Origin: Bacteroidota bacterium
GTDB lineage: Bacteria; Bacteroidota; Ignavibacteria; UBA10030; SZUA-254
Length of the DNA stretch: 34,750 nucleotides
Assembly (NCBI GenBank): GCA_030019075.1
Contig: JASEHD010000018.1
Coordinates: forward strand, 1 to 34,750
Direction: 5' to 3'
Position numbers and translations under genes: made by a program. Shown here piece after piece: positions 7,586 to 15,300 of this stretch. The number at the start of each line of letters is the position of its first letter. The first letter of the stretch is position 1. Below the pieces are notes generated by a model, which saw only the letters and a program-made list of their open reading frames with translations, did not search any database and was not told the DNA's origin.

Positions 7586-8368
7586 TTATAAATTTTTAAT
7601 CTTTGCAAACACTTGCTTGGATTTTAGCGTACGTAATCCAGTAATATGATATTGTAAATACGTCCATATAAAAGTTTCCAACGTAATTTTCGTTTTCTCA
7701 TCAATGTCTTCCGACATAACACTTTCTATATCTTTTGATGCAGCAATATGCCGAAGGATTTTCAACTCATATCCTGAAAGTGAACATATCTGATCATCAA
7801 CTTTAAAACATCGCGAACACACCAAACCACCCTGCCCGATGCGGAACCGATATGTCTGTTCATCTATTATCCTTATTAATTTTTTATTACACGAAGCACA
7901 ATGATCAAAAGATGGTTGAAATCCAAATTCCTTCGCTAATTGTAATTCAAAATAATATAACAAATTTATTGGATTATGGGTTGCATGGTTTAAAGCATTC
8001 AATGAATTGACGAGCGAGGTGAAAAAAGGAATGTTCCGTTCGTGTCCATGTACAGCTATCATTACTAACTCTATCATCGACATCCCAATAGCCATCTTAT
8101 CAACATCTTCATAAAGATGCCTAAATTGTTTCATCAAATCACAATGGGAAACGATTTGAATATCTCGCCCATCTTTTTTATAAAATACGAGCGAAACATA
8201 CGACATTGGCTCAAGCGAAGAACCGTACCTGTTCTTGGACTGACGCGCCCCTTTAACTATTCCGGTTACTTTTCCAAATTGCCGGGTATAGAATGTTACA
8301 ATCTTGCTCATCTCTCTGAAATCAATCGACTTCAATACAACCGCCTCCGTTTTGACAATTGTGCTCAT
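7586..8368 (-). CDS. recO: DNA repair protein RecO
   Basis: A 260-residue RecO, which with RecR and RecF loads RecA onto SSB-coated single-stranded DNA. The N-terminal OB fold starts KTEAVVLKSIDFREMSKI and continues GKVTGIVKGARQ. A four-cysteine zinc motif is seen at C157, C160, C184 and C187 (HCASCNKKL, LVCSRCF). Length is typical. It lies 8 bp after mtnA, so it is probably read from the mtnA operon. Its functional partner recR is in this same window at 32040. Confidence 0.92.
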   Translation of the reverse strand: MSTIVKTEAVVLKSIDFREMSKIVTFYTRQFGKVTGIVKGARQSKNRYGSSLEPMSYVSLVFYKKDGRDIQIVSHCDLMKQFRHLYEDVDKMAIGMSMIELVMIAVHGHERNIPFFTSLVNSLNALNHATHNPINLLYYFELQLAKEFGFQPSFDHCASCNKKLIRIIDEQTYRFRIGQGGLVCSRCFKVDDQICSLSGYELKILRHIAASKDIESVMSEDIDEKTKITLETFIWTYLQYHITGLRTLKSKQVFAKIKNL

Positions 8369-8376
8369 CTAATCTG

Positions 8377-9411
8377 TTATCTTGAAAAATTATATGGTGG
8401 ATAATAGACTTGTTTGTCAGTGATTATTGCAGTAATAAGTATTGATGGTGTAATATCAAATGCTGGTGAATAGACTTTAACGTTTTCAGGGGCTGTACGC
8501 TTACCAAAACCATCGGTAACTTCATCAGCATGTCGTTCTTCTATCGGTATATTCTCACCAGAAAAAATCTGAAGATCAATCGTAGATGTTGGGGCTGCAA
8601 TGTAAAACGGTATTCGATGAAATCTTGCAAGAACTGCAATGTTGTACGTTCCTATTTTGTTAGCAGCATCTCCGTTAACAGCTATTCTATCCGCACCTGT
8701 CATTATCATGTCAATTTTTTTTTGCTGCATAAGGTACGCACCCGTATTATCTGTTATCAGCGTTACATCAATACCATATTTCATCAATTCCCATGTCGTC
8801 AATCGTGCACCTTGAAGAAGGGGTCGAGTTTCGTCTACAAAAACCTTGATTGACTTCCCTTGCTGATGCGCTGTTGTGATTATGCTTTGTGCAGTTCCTT
8901 CACCACCAGTAGCGAGCGCTCCGGTGTTGCAGTGTGTGAGGATAGTATTACCGTGCTGAACAAGCTCCGCACCGTTAACACCAATCTTCGAGCACATCGC
9001 TGCATCTTCATGATTGATTTTCAGAGCTTCATCAACAAGAGATTGTTTCGCCTGCTCGATTGTGATAGATTTATTTAAAACTCTTTTCATTCTCTCTAAT
9101 GCCCAGCAAAGGTTAACAGCCGTCGGACGTGTTGATTTAAGTTCATCCAGTACTCGATAAATGTTTTCGGAAAAGGATTGTAAATCTTTCTCTCTGCATG
9201 AGGTGGACGAGTGAATCGCTGCCAGCGCCACGCCGTATGCCGCTGCCACACCGATGAGTGGCGCTCCACGAATTCTAAGCTTGCATATTGCTTCGGCTAT
9301 TATTCGGTAATCATAAGTTTCTACATAAACTTCTTCTGAGGGAAGTTTTGTCTGATCGATGAATCGGACAGTTTCACCAAGCCATTCTATCGCTTTAACT
9401 ACTGAATTCAT
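8377..9411 (-). CDS. mtnA: S-methyl-5-thioribose-1-phosphate isomerase
   Basis: A 344-residue enzyme of the methionine salvage pathway. It converts 5-methylthioribose-1-phosphate to the ribulose form. Family motifs are RIRGAPLIGVAAAYG (residues 47-60), the catalytic cysteine C161 in THCNTGALAT, DETRPLLQGARLT (193-205) and the catalytic aspartate D241 in MTGADRI. All are intact, which favours mtnA over the related eIF2B-like proteins. Its ATG overlaps the stop of the upstream PfkB kinase gene (ATGA), indicating coupled translation. No other salvage gene is in the window. Confidence 0.93.
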   Translation of the reverse strand: MNSVVKAIEWLGETVRFIDQTKLPSEEVYVETYDYRIIAEAICKLRIRGAPLIGVAAAYGVALAAIHSSTSCREKDLQSFSENIYRVLDELKSTRPTAVNLCWALERMKRVLNKSITIEQAKQSLVDEALKINHEDAAMCSKIGVNGAELVQHGNTILTHCNTGALATGGEGTAQSIITTAHQQGKSIKVFVDETRPLLQGARLTTWELMKYGIDVTLITDNTGAYLMQQKKIDMIMTGADRIAVNGDAANKIGTYNIAVLARFHRIPFYIAAPTSTIDLQIFSGENIPIEERHADEVTDGFGKRTAPENVKVYSPAFDITPSILITAIITDKQVYYPPYNFSR

Positions 9412-10331
9412 TCAGATACAACTTCATCAAATTTAGATAGATCTTTAAACTCTCTGAACCGGTCAAGTATTTCAAAATTAGTTAAATCTTTGAAGCGATC
9501 TAAACTGAACCGCTCAACACAAAACGATGCGAGTGTGCTGCCGTAGATAACGGCGCGTTTTAAATTTTCATCCGAGAGATCATCTGTCTTTGCAATCCAA
9601 CCAATGAAACCACCGGCAAATGTATCGCCTGCACCAGTTGGATCGTAGATATTCTCAAGCGGATAAGGAGGAGCGAAGAATATTGTGCTTGGTGTAAGAA
9701 GAACAGCGCCATGTTCACCCTTCTTAATGATAACGACTTTGGGACCCATGTTGAGAACTAATTTCCCTGCACAGATAAGATTTGGTTCGTTTGTTAACTC
9801 CCTTACCTCGGCATCGTTTAAAATTAGAACATCAAGCAGCTTGAGCGTTTTAATAAGCTCATCTCTTCTTCCCTTAATCCAGAAATTCATCGTGTCACCT
9901 ATAACCATTCGCGGCTTTTCGATTTGTTCCAACACACATAGTTGGAGAATTGGGTCGATATTACCAAGACAAACGTATGTAGTTTTTCTATATGAATCCG
10001 GAATGATTGGTTTGAAATGTTCAAAAACATTAAGATCGGTAAAAAGTGTATCACGAACATTCAAATCGTAATGATACCTTCCCCCCCACCGGAAGGTTTT
10101 TCCCTCCTTGATCACCTGCAATCCTTCCAAATCAACATCACGATCGATAAGAAATTTAATATGCTCGTCTGCAAAATCACCACCCACCACACCGACAAGC
10201 CGAATGGGTGTTACAAAATAACTCGCAGCTACCGAGATAAATGTAGCTGATCCTCCTAAAACATTTTCAACTTTACCAAACGGTGTCTCGATTGTGTCAA
10301 ATGCAACCGAACCTACGACTAAAAGACTCAT
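9408..10331 (-). CDS. PfkB-family sugar (ribokinase-like) kinase
   Basis: A 307-residue kinase. N-terminal GSVAFDTIETPFG and GGSATFISVAASYF form the substrate lid region. The C-terminal DPTGAGDTFAGGF holds the catalytic aspartate D236 and the anion hole. I start it at the ATG at 10331, which has AAAGGAAG 5 bases upstream and matches the normal family N-terminus. A reading frame extending 56 codons further up runs through a hairpin region and is not protein-like. Substrate cannot be read from sequence. The four-base overlap with mtnA suggests a pentose or nucleoside linked to methylthioadenosine turnover, but that is inference. Confidence 0.85.
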   Translation of the reverse strand: MSLLVVGSVAFDTIETPFGKVENVLGGSATFISVAASYFVTPIRLVGVVGGDFADEHIKFLIDRDVDLEGLQVIKEGKTFRWGGRYHYDLNVRDTLFTDLNVFEHFKPIIPDSYRKTTYVCLGNIDPILQLCVLEQIEKPRMVIGDTMNFWIKGRRDELIKTLKLLDVLILNDAEVRELTNEPNLICAGKLVLNMGPKVVIIKKGEHGAVLLTPSTIFFAPPYPLENIYDPTGAGDTFAGGFIGWIAKTDDLSDENLKRAVIYGSTLASFCVERFSLDRFKDLTNFEILDRFREFKDLSKFDEVVSE

Positions 10332-10452
10332 GTAACTTCCTTTATGATGGATGATTGAATGAAAATAATGTACAAAACGAGTTGTGAAAGTGCAAAAGTT
10401 GGAAATAAATTTTTTATTATGTATTTTTAGGTGTCTTAAGTAGCAATGAAAA

Positions 10453-10519
10453 GACCTGTCCTCGGGGTCCCACGTGATTCGCCGGCCCTCCCACGGCAAT
10501 CACAACCCGGGGATGGGTT
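10453..10519. repeat. Three consecutive GC-rich stem-loops (candidate structured RNA or interspersed repeat)
   Basis: Within an AT-rich region, 67 bp of GC-rich sequence forms three adjacent stems. The first is GACC/GGTC (10453-10456 with 10466-10469). The second is a 10-bp stem with one bulged base, GTGATT-c-GCCG (10474-10484) with CGGC-AATCAC (10494-10503). The third is AACCC/GGGTT (10504-10508 with 10515-10519). On the plus strand the last stem is followed by a T run. On the minus strand the block lies about 120-190 bases upstream of the PfkB/mtnA start and so could be part of its leader. I do not recognise a known RNA family. Confidence 0.5.
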
Positions 10520-10582
10520 TTTTATTGATTATTTTTACTTGATTACTTCCAGATAGATTTGTAAATTAAACGGCATAAACTG

Positions 10583-10609
10583 AGATATCAGATTTCAGAT
10601 ATCAGATTT
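10583..10609. repeat. 13-bp direct repeat, two copies
   Basis: AGATATCAGATTT occurs at 10583-10595 and again at 10597-10609, separated by one base. Nothing else is seen in this part of the intergenic region. Confidence 0.8.
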
Positions 10610-10709
10610 TTGTCTTTGACAAATTATATAATTATCTGAAGTAATACAAATACCAAAAAAAGAACTAATTCCAAGTTTGTCCAAAAAATTCTTTGTGTGT
10701 CTAAGTGCG

Positions 10710-10788
10710 CTTAGTGTCTTAGTGTCTTAGTGTTTATGTTTTTATTGTTAACTAAGAATCAAATGATATTCACCAATAAGACACTAAG
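10710..10788. repeat. CTTAGTGT tandem repeat with inverted copy
   Basis: Three perfect copies of CTTAGTGT lie head to tail at 10710-10733. The 12-mer TAAGACACTAAG at 10777-10788 is the exact reverse complement of CTTAGTGTCTTA within the tandem, so the two arms can pair across about 50 bases. The flanking sequence also matches imperfectly. It resembles short intergenic repeats I have seen in other environmental FCB genomes; function is unknown. Confidence 0.75.
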
Positions 10789-10840
10789 TTCACTCAGAAG
10801 CGCTCAGTAATAATTACTTTTTAAACAACCCCGATTAAAG

Positions 10841-11020
10841 CAAAGAGAAAACATCTGGCTTCAGCCACATGAATAATGATGCTAAAGTATTTATCTCTTT
10901 GATTCTTAGTCAGTGGACTTGGCGAAGCCATCCCTTCGGGAAAAGTCAACTGCCATAGATGAAGCAAGAGACTAAAATTATCCAATGCAAGCATCTATTG
11001 CAGTTCACTTCAGTGAACTG
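10841..11020. repeat. Cluster of REP-like palindromes upstream of the GT-C gene
   Basis: Four compact hairpins occur in 180 bp. They are TGGCT-TC-AGCCA (10856-10867, enclosed by CAAAGAGA/TCTCTTTG at 10841-10848 and 10894-10901), TGGC-GAA-GCCA (10920-10930), TCCC-TTC-GGGA (10931-10941) and CAGTTCACT-TC-AGTGAACTG (11001-11020). The middle two are enclosed by AGTGGACTT/AAGTCAACT (10912-10920 with 10943-10951, 8 of 9 pairs), giving a three-way junction. The two- or three-base loops read TC, TTC or GAA. This is the style of REP/BIME elements moved by RAYT transposases, though no RAYT gene is seen here. Confidence 0.6.
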
Positions 11021-11048
11021 ATTTAAATGAAAATAATTAAATAATCAA

Positions 11049-12413
11049 TTGAAAAATCCATTATTAATTTTTTCCTTCGTTGTTGTCGGTGTAATAGAAT
11101 CTGTGTGGATATTATCCTCACACGGGTTCTATCGTGTGGATGAGTGTGCACATTTCCTTTATAGCAGGTTTGTGCTGGAATCACTGCCGATAACAGTTCA
11201 GACCTGGCACAGACCAGGGCGACTGTGGCTTTTTGCCTTACCCGCACAATTCGGACATGTATTCACCATGTTCTTTTGTCTGGTGCTTTTCCTTTGTCTT
11301 CTTTTTGTTACTTACCGAATTGCGAAATTGAAGGGTATCAAACATGCAGAATGGGTTGTCCTTCTCGTCGGACTTCAACCGATACTTTTTGATATCTCGT
11401 ACGCATGTCTGAATGAAGCTCCAACTGCACTTGTCATCATGCTTTCATACTGGTTTCACTTAAAGAAAAAGTTTGGATGGGGGCTGGCAATTGCCTCGGT
11501 GGTATTTCTGTTCCGCTTTGAAATGTATTCGTTTGCTCTCCTGATGTTCCTCGTGTACTTGTGGAAACGCGAGTGGAAGGTTTTACCATTAGTATTGTTG
11601 GGACCGCTGCTTTGGATTGGATATTCGACTATCATCTCAGGAGATTTTTTTACGTTCTTCAGGGAATGGTCACGTTTTTCCAATTTGGAGAAGTTTAAAC
11701 CCGGCATATCAGTAACACATTATTTGGAGAACCTACAAACCATTTTCGGGTATGGACAAGTAGTACTATTTGCCACAGGTGTAATCTTTATTACCCGTGC
11801 AAAGAGGAACGCCGACTACGGAATTATTTATTGCACCATAGCGATCAATATTATCATCAATACTCTTACCGGAGCGGAAGTGTTTCATTGGACGGGCAGC
11901 ATCGGTGAGTTGCGATATGTTGCCGTAGTAGGACCTTTTTTGGGAATTGTGTCGGTATATGGTCTATCAGAAATTCTTGAAAGAATCAAAACTGCATGGG
12001 GAAAGCTTGCATTTTCTGTCCTTGTATTTAGTGCTGTTGTGTTTAATTGTACATTAGCGACTCATCCTCGACAATGGACAAATTATAATCGAGTGACGAT
12101 GAATATGACTAAAGCAGCGAGAACTCAGTATCCACATTTGACTCTGCTCAGTAACGATTGTGTTGCGGCGTATGAGATGGATGTCTCGCCAGCGGGAGGA
12201 CCGTATTTTGCACAACTGAATAAGGATATGCTGAAGAAGTATCCGGAGTGCCTTATTCTATGGGATCCATTTTTAGCAAACTCAATTTTTTCCCAAACTG
12301 AAATTACAAAGGAGAAGATGCTGCAGGATACGACTGTGAGAGTGTTGGAGGAATATAAATATTTTAATGCAGAGTATCTCTTGCTGTACAGGAATGTGCA
12401 AAGAGAAAGATAG
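11049..12413 (+). CDS. GT-C-like membrane glycosyltransferase (uncharacterised)
   Basis: A 454-residue integral membrane protein with about nine to ten hydrophobic segments through residue 345 and a soluble C-terminal tail of about 110 residues. The first extracytoplasmic loop carries RVDECAHFLYSR (D31, E32), the position where GT-C enzymes such as ArnT and protein mannosyltransferases hold the catalytic acidic residues. That suggests transfer of a sugar from a polyprenyl-phosphate donor, but donor and acceptor are unknown. The start is a TTG with no clear ribosome site; an in-frame stop lies 12 bases upstream and no ATG is close. It is the only plus-strand gene for 18 kb and is bracketed by hairpin clusters, so recent insertion is possible. 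Confidence 0.7.
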   Translation: MKNPLLIFSFVVVGVIESVWILSSHGFYRVDECAHFLYSRFVLESLPITVQTWHRPGRLWLFALPAQFGHVFTMFFCLVLFLCLLFVTYRIAKLKGIKHAEWVVLLVGLQPILFDISYACLNEAPTALVIMLSYWFHLKKKFGWGLAIASVVFLFRFEMYSFALLMFLVYLWKREWKVLPLVLLGPLLWIGYSTIISGDFFTFFREWSRFSNLEKFKPGISVTHYLENLQTIFGYGQVVLFATGVIFITRAKRNADYGIIYCTIAINIIINTLTGAEVFHWTGSIGELRYVAVVGPFLGIVSVYGLSEILERIKTAWGKLAFSVLVFSAVVFNCTLATHPRQWTNYNRVTMNMTKAARTQYPHLTLLSNDCVAAYEMDVSPAGGPYFAQLNKDMLKKYPECLILWDPFLANSIFSQTEITKEKMLQDTTVRVLEEYKYFNAEYLLLYRNVQRER

Positions 12414-12432
12414 TGGAAGGTAAATCATAATA

Positions 12433-12552
12433 TGCTCTCTGCGTAGAAGGTGATAAGGATTGTCGAAGATTCGACTCGTCGAGTGGAGGGGAAATGATGC
12501 TGAAGCATTTTATTTAATTCTACTTGCTTCTGTCAGGACGAAAGTCCCGACA
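12433..12552. repeat. Hairpin cluster downstream of the GT-C gene
   Basis: TCGAC-TC-GTCGA (12471-12482), TGCT-GA-AGCA near 12498-12507, and GGAC-GAAA-GTCC (12536-12547) extended by TGTC/GACA across one A-C mismatch. A GTAGA/TCTAC pair encloses the first two. Loop style is the same as in the cluster upstream of the glycosyltransferase gene. The GAAA loop is a GNRA tetraloop. The interval between the genes on either side holds no convincing reading frame. Confidence 0.5.
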
Positions 12553-12589
12553 CTACACACGAGAGATATCGTGAAAATATTTCAGTTCA

Positions 12590-13813
12590 TCATAGAAACA
12601 CAACATCCTCACCTTTATGATCAAGCGAGAGGAAGAGTAACATGTAATCGCGCAGATGTCTTGTAATCAGAAAATTCTTTTTAATATGCTCTCGACCACT
12701 AATACCGAGTTTTTCTCCATACGATGGATTCTGTAAAAGTTGTTTAAGTGCAAATGCAGTTCCTTCAATAGTGTGCGTAAGTAATCCCGAATATTTGTTA
12801 GCAATCTGTAAAGGAATTCCGCCAACAGCGCTTGCAATTACTGGTTTTCCTTTCCAAAGGGCTTCAGCCACAGTTAATCCGAAACCTTCACGGAGTGATT
12901 TTTGAAGAACAACTGATGATGCCCTTTGAAGCGCATTAATCTCAATGTCGCTGCTCGGTGGTAGCAATAGAAGAAAAATATCTGGATCGTTTGCTGCGAT
13001 CTCTTGAACTTCGGCAAGAACTTTTGCGCCTTCGGGATCGTCTGTTGCGCCGCCTCCGGCAAGAACGAGTTGACAATCTATATATTTTCTTACTTTTCGG
13101 AAAACCTGTACAACACCTTTCGGATCTTTTAAATAATCGAATCTTGAAATTTGTGTTACGATTGGACGATTTTTATCTATCTTCAAACGTTCTAATACAG
13201 AATCAATTGTATCTTGAGGCAAATCTTTATTCTTGTCACTCAATGGATCAATCGAAGGTGCGATGAGCACTTGTGGAATTCGTAACTCACGCGCAAATGC
13301 AGGCGCCGAAAAAATGCTGACATCGTATTGCTCTATGTATTTTTTTAGAAAATTCCATGTAAATGGGTCGGGATGTGAAAAATCTATATGACATCTCCAA
13401 ATCCACTTATGCCCGATTTCTTTCTTGCGAGAAATCAGTCCAATCGGTTGTGGGTCGTGAATGAACATAATATCTCCGCGCAAATCCATGTCTCGTGCGT
13501 TCATCTCGTTGGTTTGAATGAACAGACCCATCTCATCTTGTGAAAACAAGACTTTTTGTCCATGAAGGGCATTATGCATTTTCTTGGTTACTTCGAAAAA
13601 CTTTTCACCACCTTTTATAACATCCCAGAAAGCATTAATACCAAGGTCTTTTAAAAGTGGTACCATCCGTATCAATATTTCGGCAACACCACCTCCAACA
13701 GCAGTTGAGTTAATGTGCTGGACGCTAACGTTTTTGAGTTTGCTCGCATAAAGTTCCAATTCATTAATTACATCCTTACCAACAATCGGTTCATATTCAT
13801 AAAGATTTGCCAT
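12590..13813 (-). CDS. treT: Trehalose synthase TreT (glycosyl-transferring, GT4)
   Basis: A 407-residue retaining glycosyltransferase that joins NDP-glucose and free glucose into trehalose in one reversible step. The N-terminal half has VQHINSTAVGGGVAEIL, the glycine-rich donor loop typical of TreT, and DIMFIHDPQPIGL with the acceptor-site histidine. The C-terminal Rossmann half has SRFDYLKDPKGV and the GT4 signature REGFGLTVAEALW (E-x7-E). Length matches the archaeal TreT enzymes. It is last in the trehalose operon and begins 1 bp after the DUF5752-like stop, so it is co-translated with it. A trehalose phosphorylase of the same fold is the main alternative. Confidence 0.85.
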   Translation of the reverse strand: MANLYEYEPIVGKDVINELELYASKLKNVSVQHINSTAVGGGVAEILIRMVPLLKDLGINAFWDVIKGGEKFFEVTKKMHNALHGQKVLFSQDEMGLFIQTNEMNARDMDLRGDIMFIHDPQPIGLISRKKEIGHKWIWRCHIDFSHPDPFTWNFLKKYIEQYDVSIFSAPAFARELRIPQVLIAPSIDPLSDKNKDLPQDTIDSVLERLKIDKNRPIVTQISRFDYLKDPKGVVQVFRKVRKYIDCQLVLAGGGATDDPEGAKVLAEVQEIAANDPDIFLLLLPPSSDIEINALQRASSVVLQKSLREGFGLTVAEALWKGKPVIASAVGGIPLQIANKYSGLLTHTIEGTAFALKQLLQNPSYGEKLGISGREHIKKNFLITRHLRDYMLLFLSLDHKGEDVVFL

Positions 13814-13814
13814 T

Positions 13815-14477
13815 TTATTTTCCCTCCAATCGAACCCGGACTAATCTCACGAGGTTATGTTTTAAATTATCAAGCGTTTGTGTATAAGGATCAAGTTGCT
13901 TGAATGCTGATGCCAACTTTTCATCTTCAAGTGATTGCCCAATCCAATAACAAAATCGATCTTTCTGCTGATGCAGTGGTGCTTCAAACATGTGATAATA
14001 AATTGAATAATTTGAAACGCTTTGAAGACATTGTTTGAATTCTAATAAATCATGTGCGATGTATTGCGTTGGAAAAACGAATGTTTGCGCACCCATGAAG
14101 TGGAATTCTTCGCCTGCCGGTACGTTTCGATTAGCTGAATCTGGATCTTGTTGAATCGAATTTTCAATGATCTCAACAAGTCTAAATTGAATATCTTTTA
14201 ATGAGGAGAATTGTCGAAGATCGATGCCGGCAATCTCTTCGCCAAGAGCGTCATTCTGAAGAACATTTGTGATCCAATATGCAAAATCGTTAGGCGGCTC
14301 AGGCGAAAGATACTCATGCTGTTCAAGAAAGTGATGAGTGTGTTGGTAGATGGAAGAAACCGGTACTTCTTTAATTCCTGCGAGGAGTGCATTTAAGTTT
14401 TTTGCTTTCTTCCCTAAGAGGTACGTCAAATTCTGGCGTGTGAGAAATTGGAACGGTTCCTTTGCAATGCGATTCAT
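13815..14477 (-). CDS. DUF5752-like protein of the trehalose operon
   Basis: A 220-residue soluble, probably helical protein with no signal peptide or membrane segment. Visible features are a repeated aromatic/histidine pattern (SIYQHTHHFLEQHEY, then YSIYYHMFEAPLHQQKDRF) and twice a segment of the type F-x-Y-W-I (FAYWITNVLQ, FCYWIGQSLED), so it may consist of two related halves. I recall such proteins under the DUF5752 name next to treT genes, but I cannot confirm the family here. Its start overlaps the otsB stop (ATGA) and its stop abuts treT. A role in trehalose synthesis or its control is inferred only from position. Confidence 0.6.
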   Translation of the reverse strand: MNRIAKEPFQFLTRQNLTYLLGKKAKNLNALLAGIKEVPVSSIYQHTHHFLEQHEYLSPEPPNDFAYWITNVLQNDALGEEIAGIDLRQFSSLKDIQFRLVEIIENSIQQDPDSANRNVPAGEEFHFMGAQTFVFPTQYIAHDLLEFKQCLQSVSNYSIYYHMFEAPLHQQKDRFCYWIGQSLEDEKLASAFKQLDPYTQTLDNLKHNLVRLVRVRLEGK

Positions 14478-15286
14478 ACAAGACCTCGTTGATTGTGTTT
14501 TAATGAGATTATATTTTCTAATAATTGCCGCACTTCAGAAGAATTGCGGAGATAATACTTTGCATAAGTAGATTTATTTTTTGCAACGCGTATTGTGATT
14601 GCATGCGATGGCAACAACCTGAATGCGTCTTCATCAGTTTTATCGTCACCGATAAAAATAACAGTTGATTTGTCAGTTACCCGATACATCTTTAAGATTT
14701 TAAGAATTGCCTTGCCTTTATCCCATTGAATTTGAGGGCGAACCTCGATTACTTTTTTACCTGCGGTCAGTTTCAAGGCTTCATAAAATAATGATACGAT
14801 TATTTTCAGAATTATTTTTAATTGTTGAACGTCTTCAGGTTTCACATTTCGATAATGAACGCTCAATGTGAATCCTTTGTTCTCGATTAAAAATCCTTTT
14901 ATAGGTTTAAGTCCCTTTACAAGAGCTCCTTCGACTTTTTTAATTAGTGGTAATACTCGTTTAACATCAGGGTGTATCCATGTTCGCTTTTTATGATGAA
15001 TCTGGAACCCATGGTTAGCAGCATATAATATATTTTTGATCCCAAGAAGATTGCGAATATCATTTAGCGAGCGGCCAGTAACGATACAGACAGAGATGTT
15101 TGAGTGTCTCGCTAATTGTGCAATCAAAGTTCTCGTAATTAAAGGAAGTACAGCTAACGAAGGATGTTTTTTAATCGATACAATAGTGCCATCATAATCG
15201 AGGAATAAAAATATTTTATTACTGTTAGAAATCTTCTGTTGAAGATTTTGCCACACTTGTTTTCGGAATAAATAAGTTTGTGCCAT
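14474..15286 (-). CDS. otsB: Trehalose-6-phosphate phosphatase
   Basis: A 270-residue HAD-superfamily phosphatase that removes phosphate from trehalose-6-phosphate. HAD motif I is FLFLDYDGTIVSI with nucleophile D30 and acid/base D32, motif II is SVCIVTGRSL, the motif III lysine is in WDKGKAI, and motif IV is IGDDKTDEDAF. Length is normal for the bacterial enzyme. It directly follows otsA (14 bp gap) and overlaps the DUF5752-like gene by four bases, so the products should be made together. It is the second step of the two-step OtsA/OtsB route. Confidence 0.93.
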   Translation of the reverse strand: MAQTYLFRKQVWQNLQQKISNSNKIFLFLDYDGTIVSIKKHPSLAVLPLITRTLIAQLARHSNISVCIVTGRSLNDIRNLLGIKNILYAANHGFQIHHKKRTWIHPDVKRVLPLIKKVEGALVKGLKPIKGFLIENKGFTLSVHYRNVKPEDVQQLKIILKIIVSLFYEALKLTAGKKVIEVRPQIQWDKGKAILKILKMYRVTDKSTVIFIGDDKTDEDAFRLLPSHAITIRVAKNKSTYAKYYLRNSSEVRQLLENIISLKHNQRGLV

Positions 15287-15300
15287 TATTCTATCATCCG

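Noticed and set aside
9685-10071. A 128-codon plus-strand frame opposite the PfkB gene
   Set aside because: Antisense shadow of a conserved kinase; no ribosome site.
10332-10499. N-terminal extension of the PfkB kinase
   Set aside because: The frame passes through the GC-rich stem-loop block, whereas the ATG at 10331 has a good ribosome site and matches the family N-terminus.
10440-10520. tRNA, tmRNA, SRP RNA or RNase P RNA
   Set aside because: No cloverleaf with a TTCGA-type T loop, no GGAAG/SRP tetraloop motif and no RNase P core could be found.
10706-10735. CRISPR-like repeat
   Set aside because: The units are 8 bp, adjacent and without spacers; no cas gene is present.
11023-11247. A 74-codon minus-strand frame opposite the start of the GT-C gene
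   Set aside because: Antisense to a long membrane protein gene; low complexity and no start signals.
12460-12666. A 68-codon plus-strand frame after the glycosyltransferase gene
   Set aside because: It runs through three hairpins and into the antisense of treT; no ribosome site and no protein-like composition.
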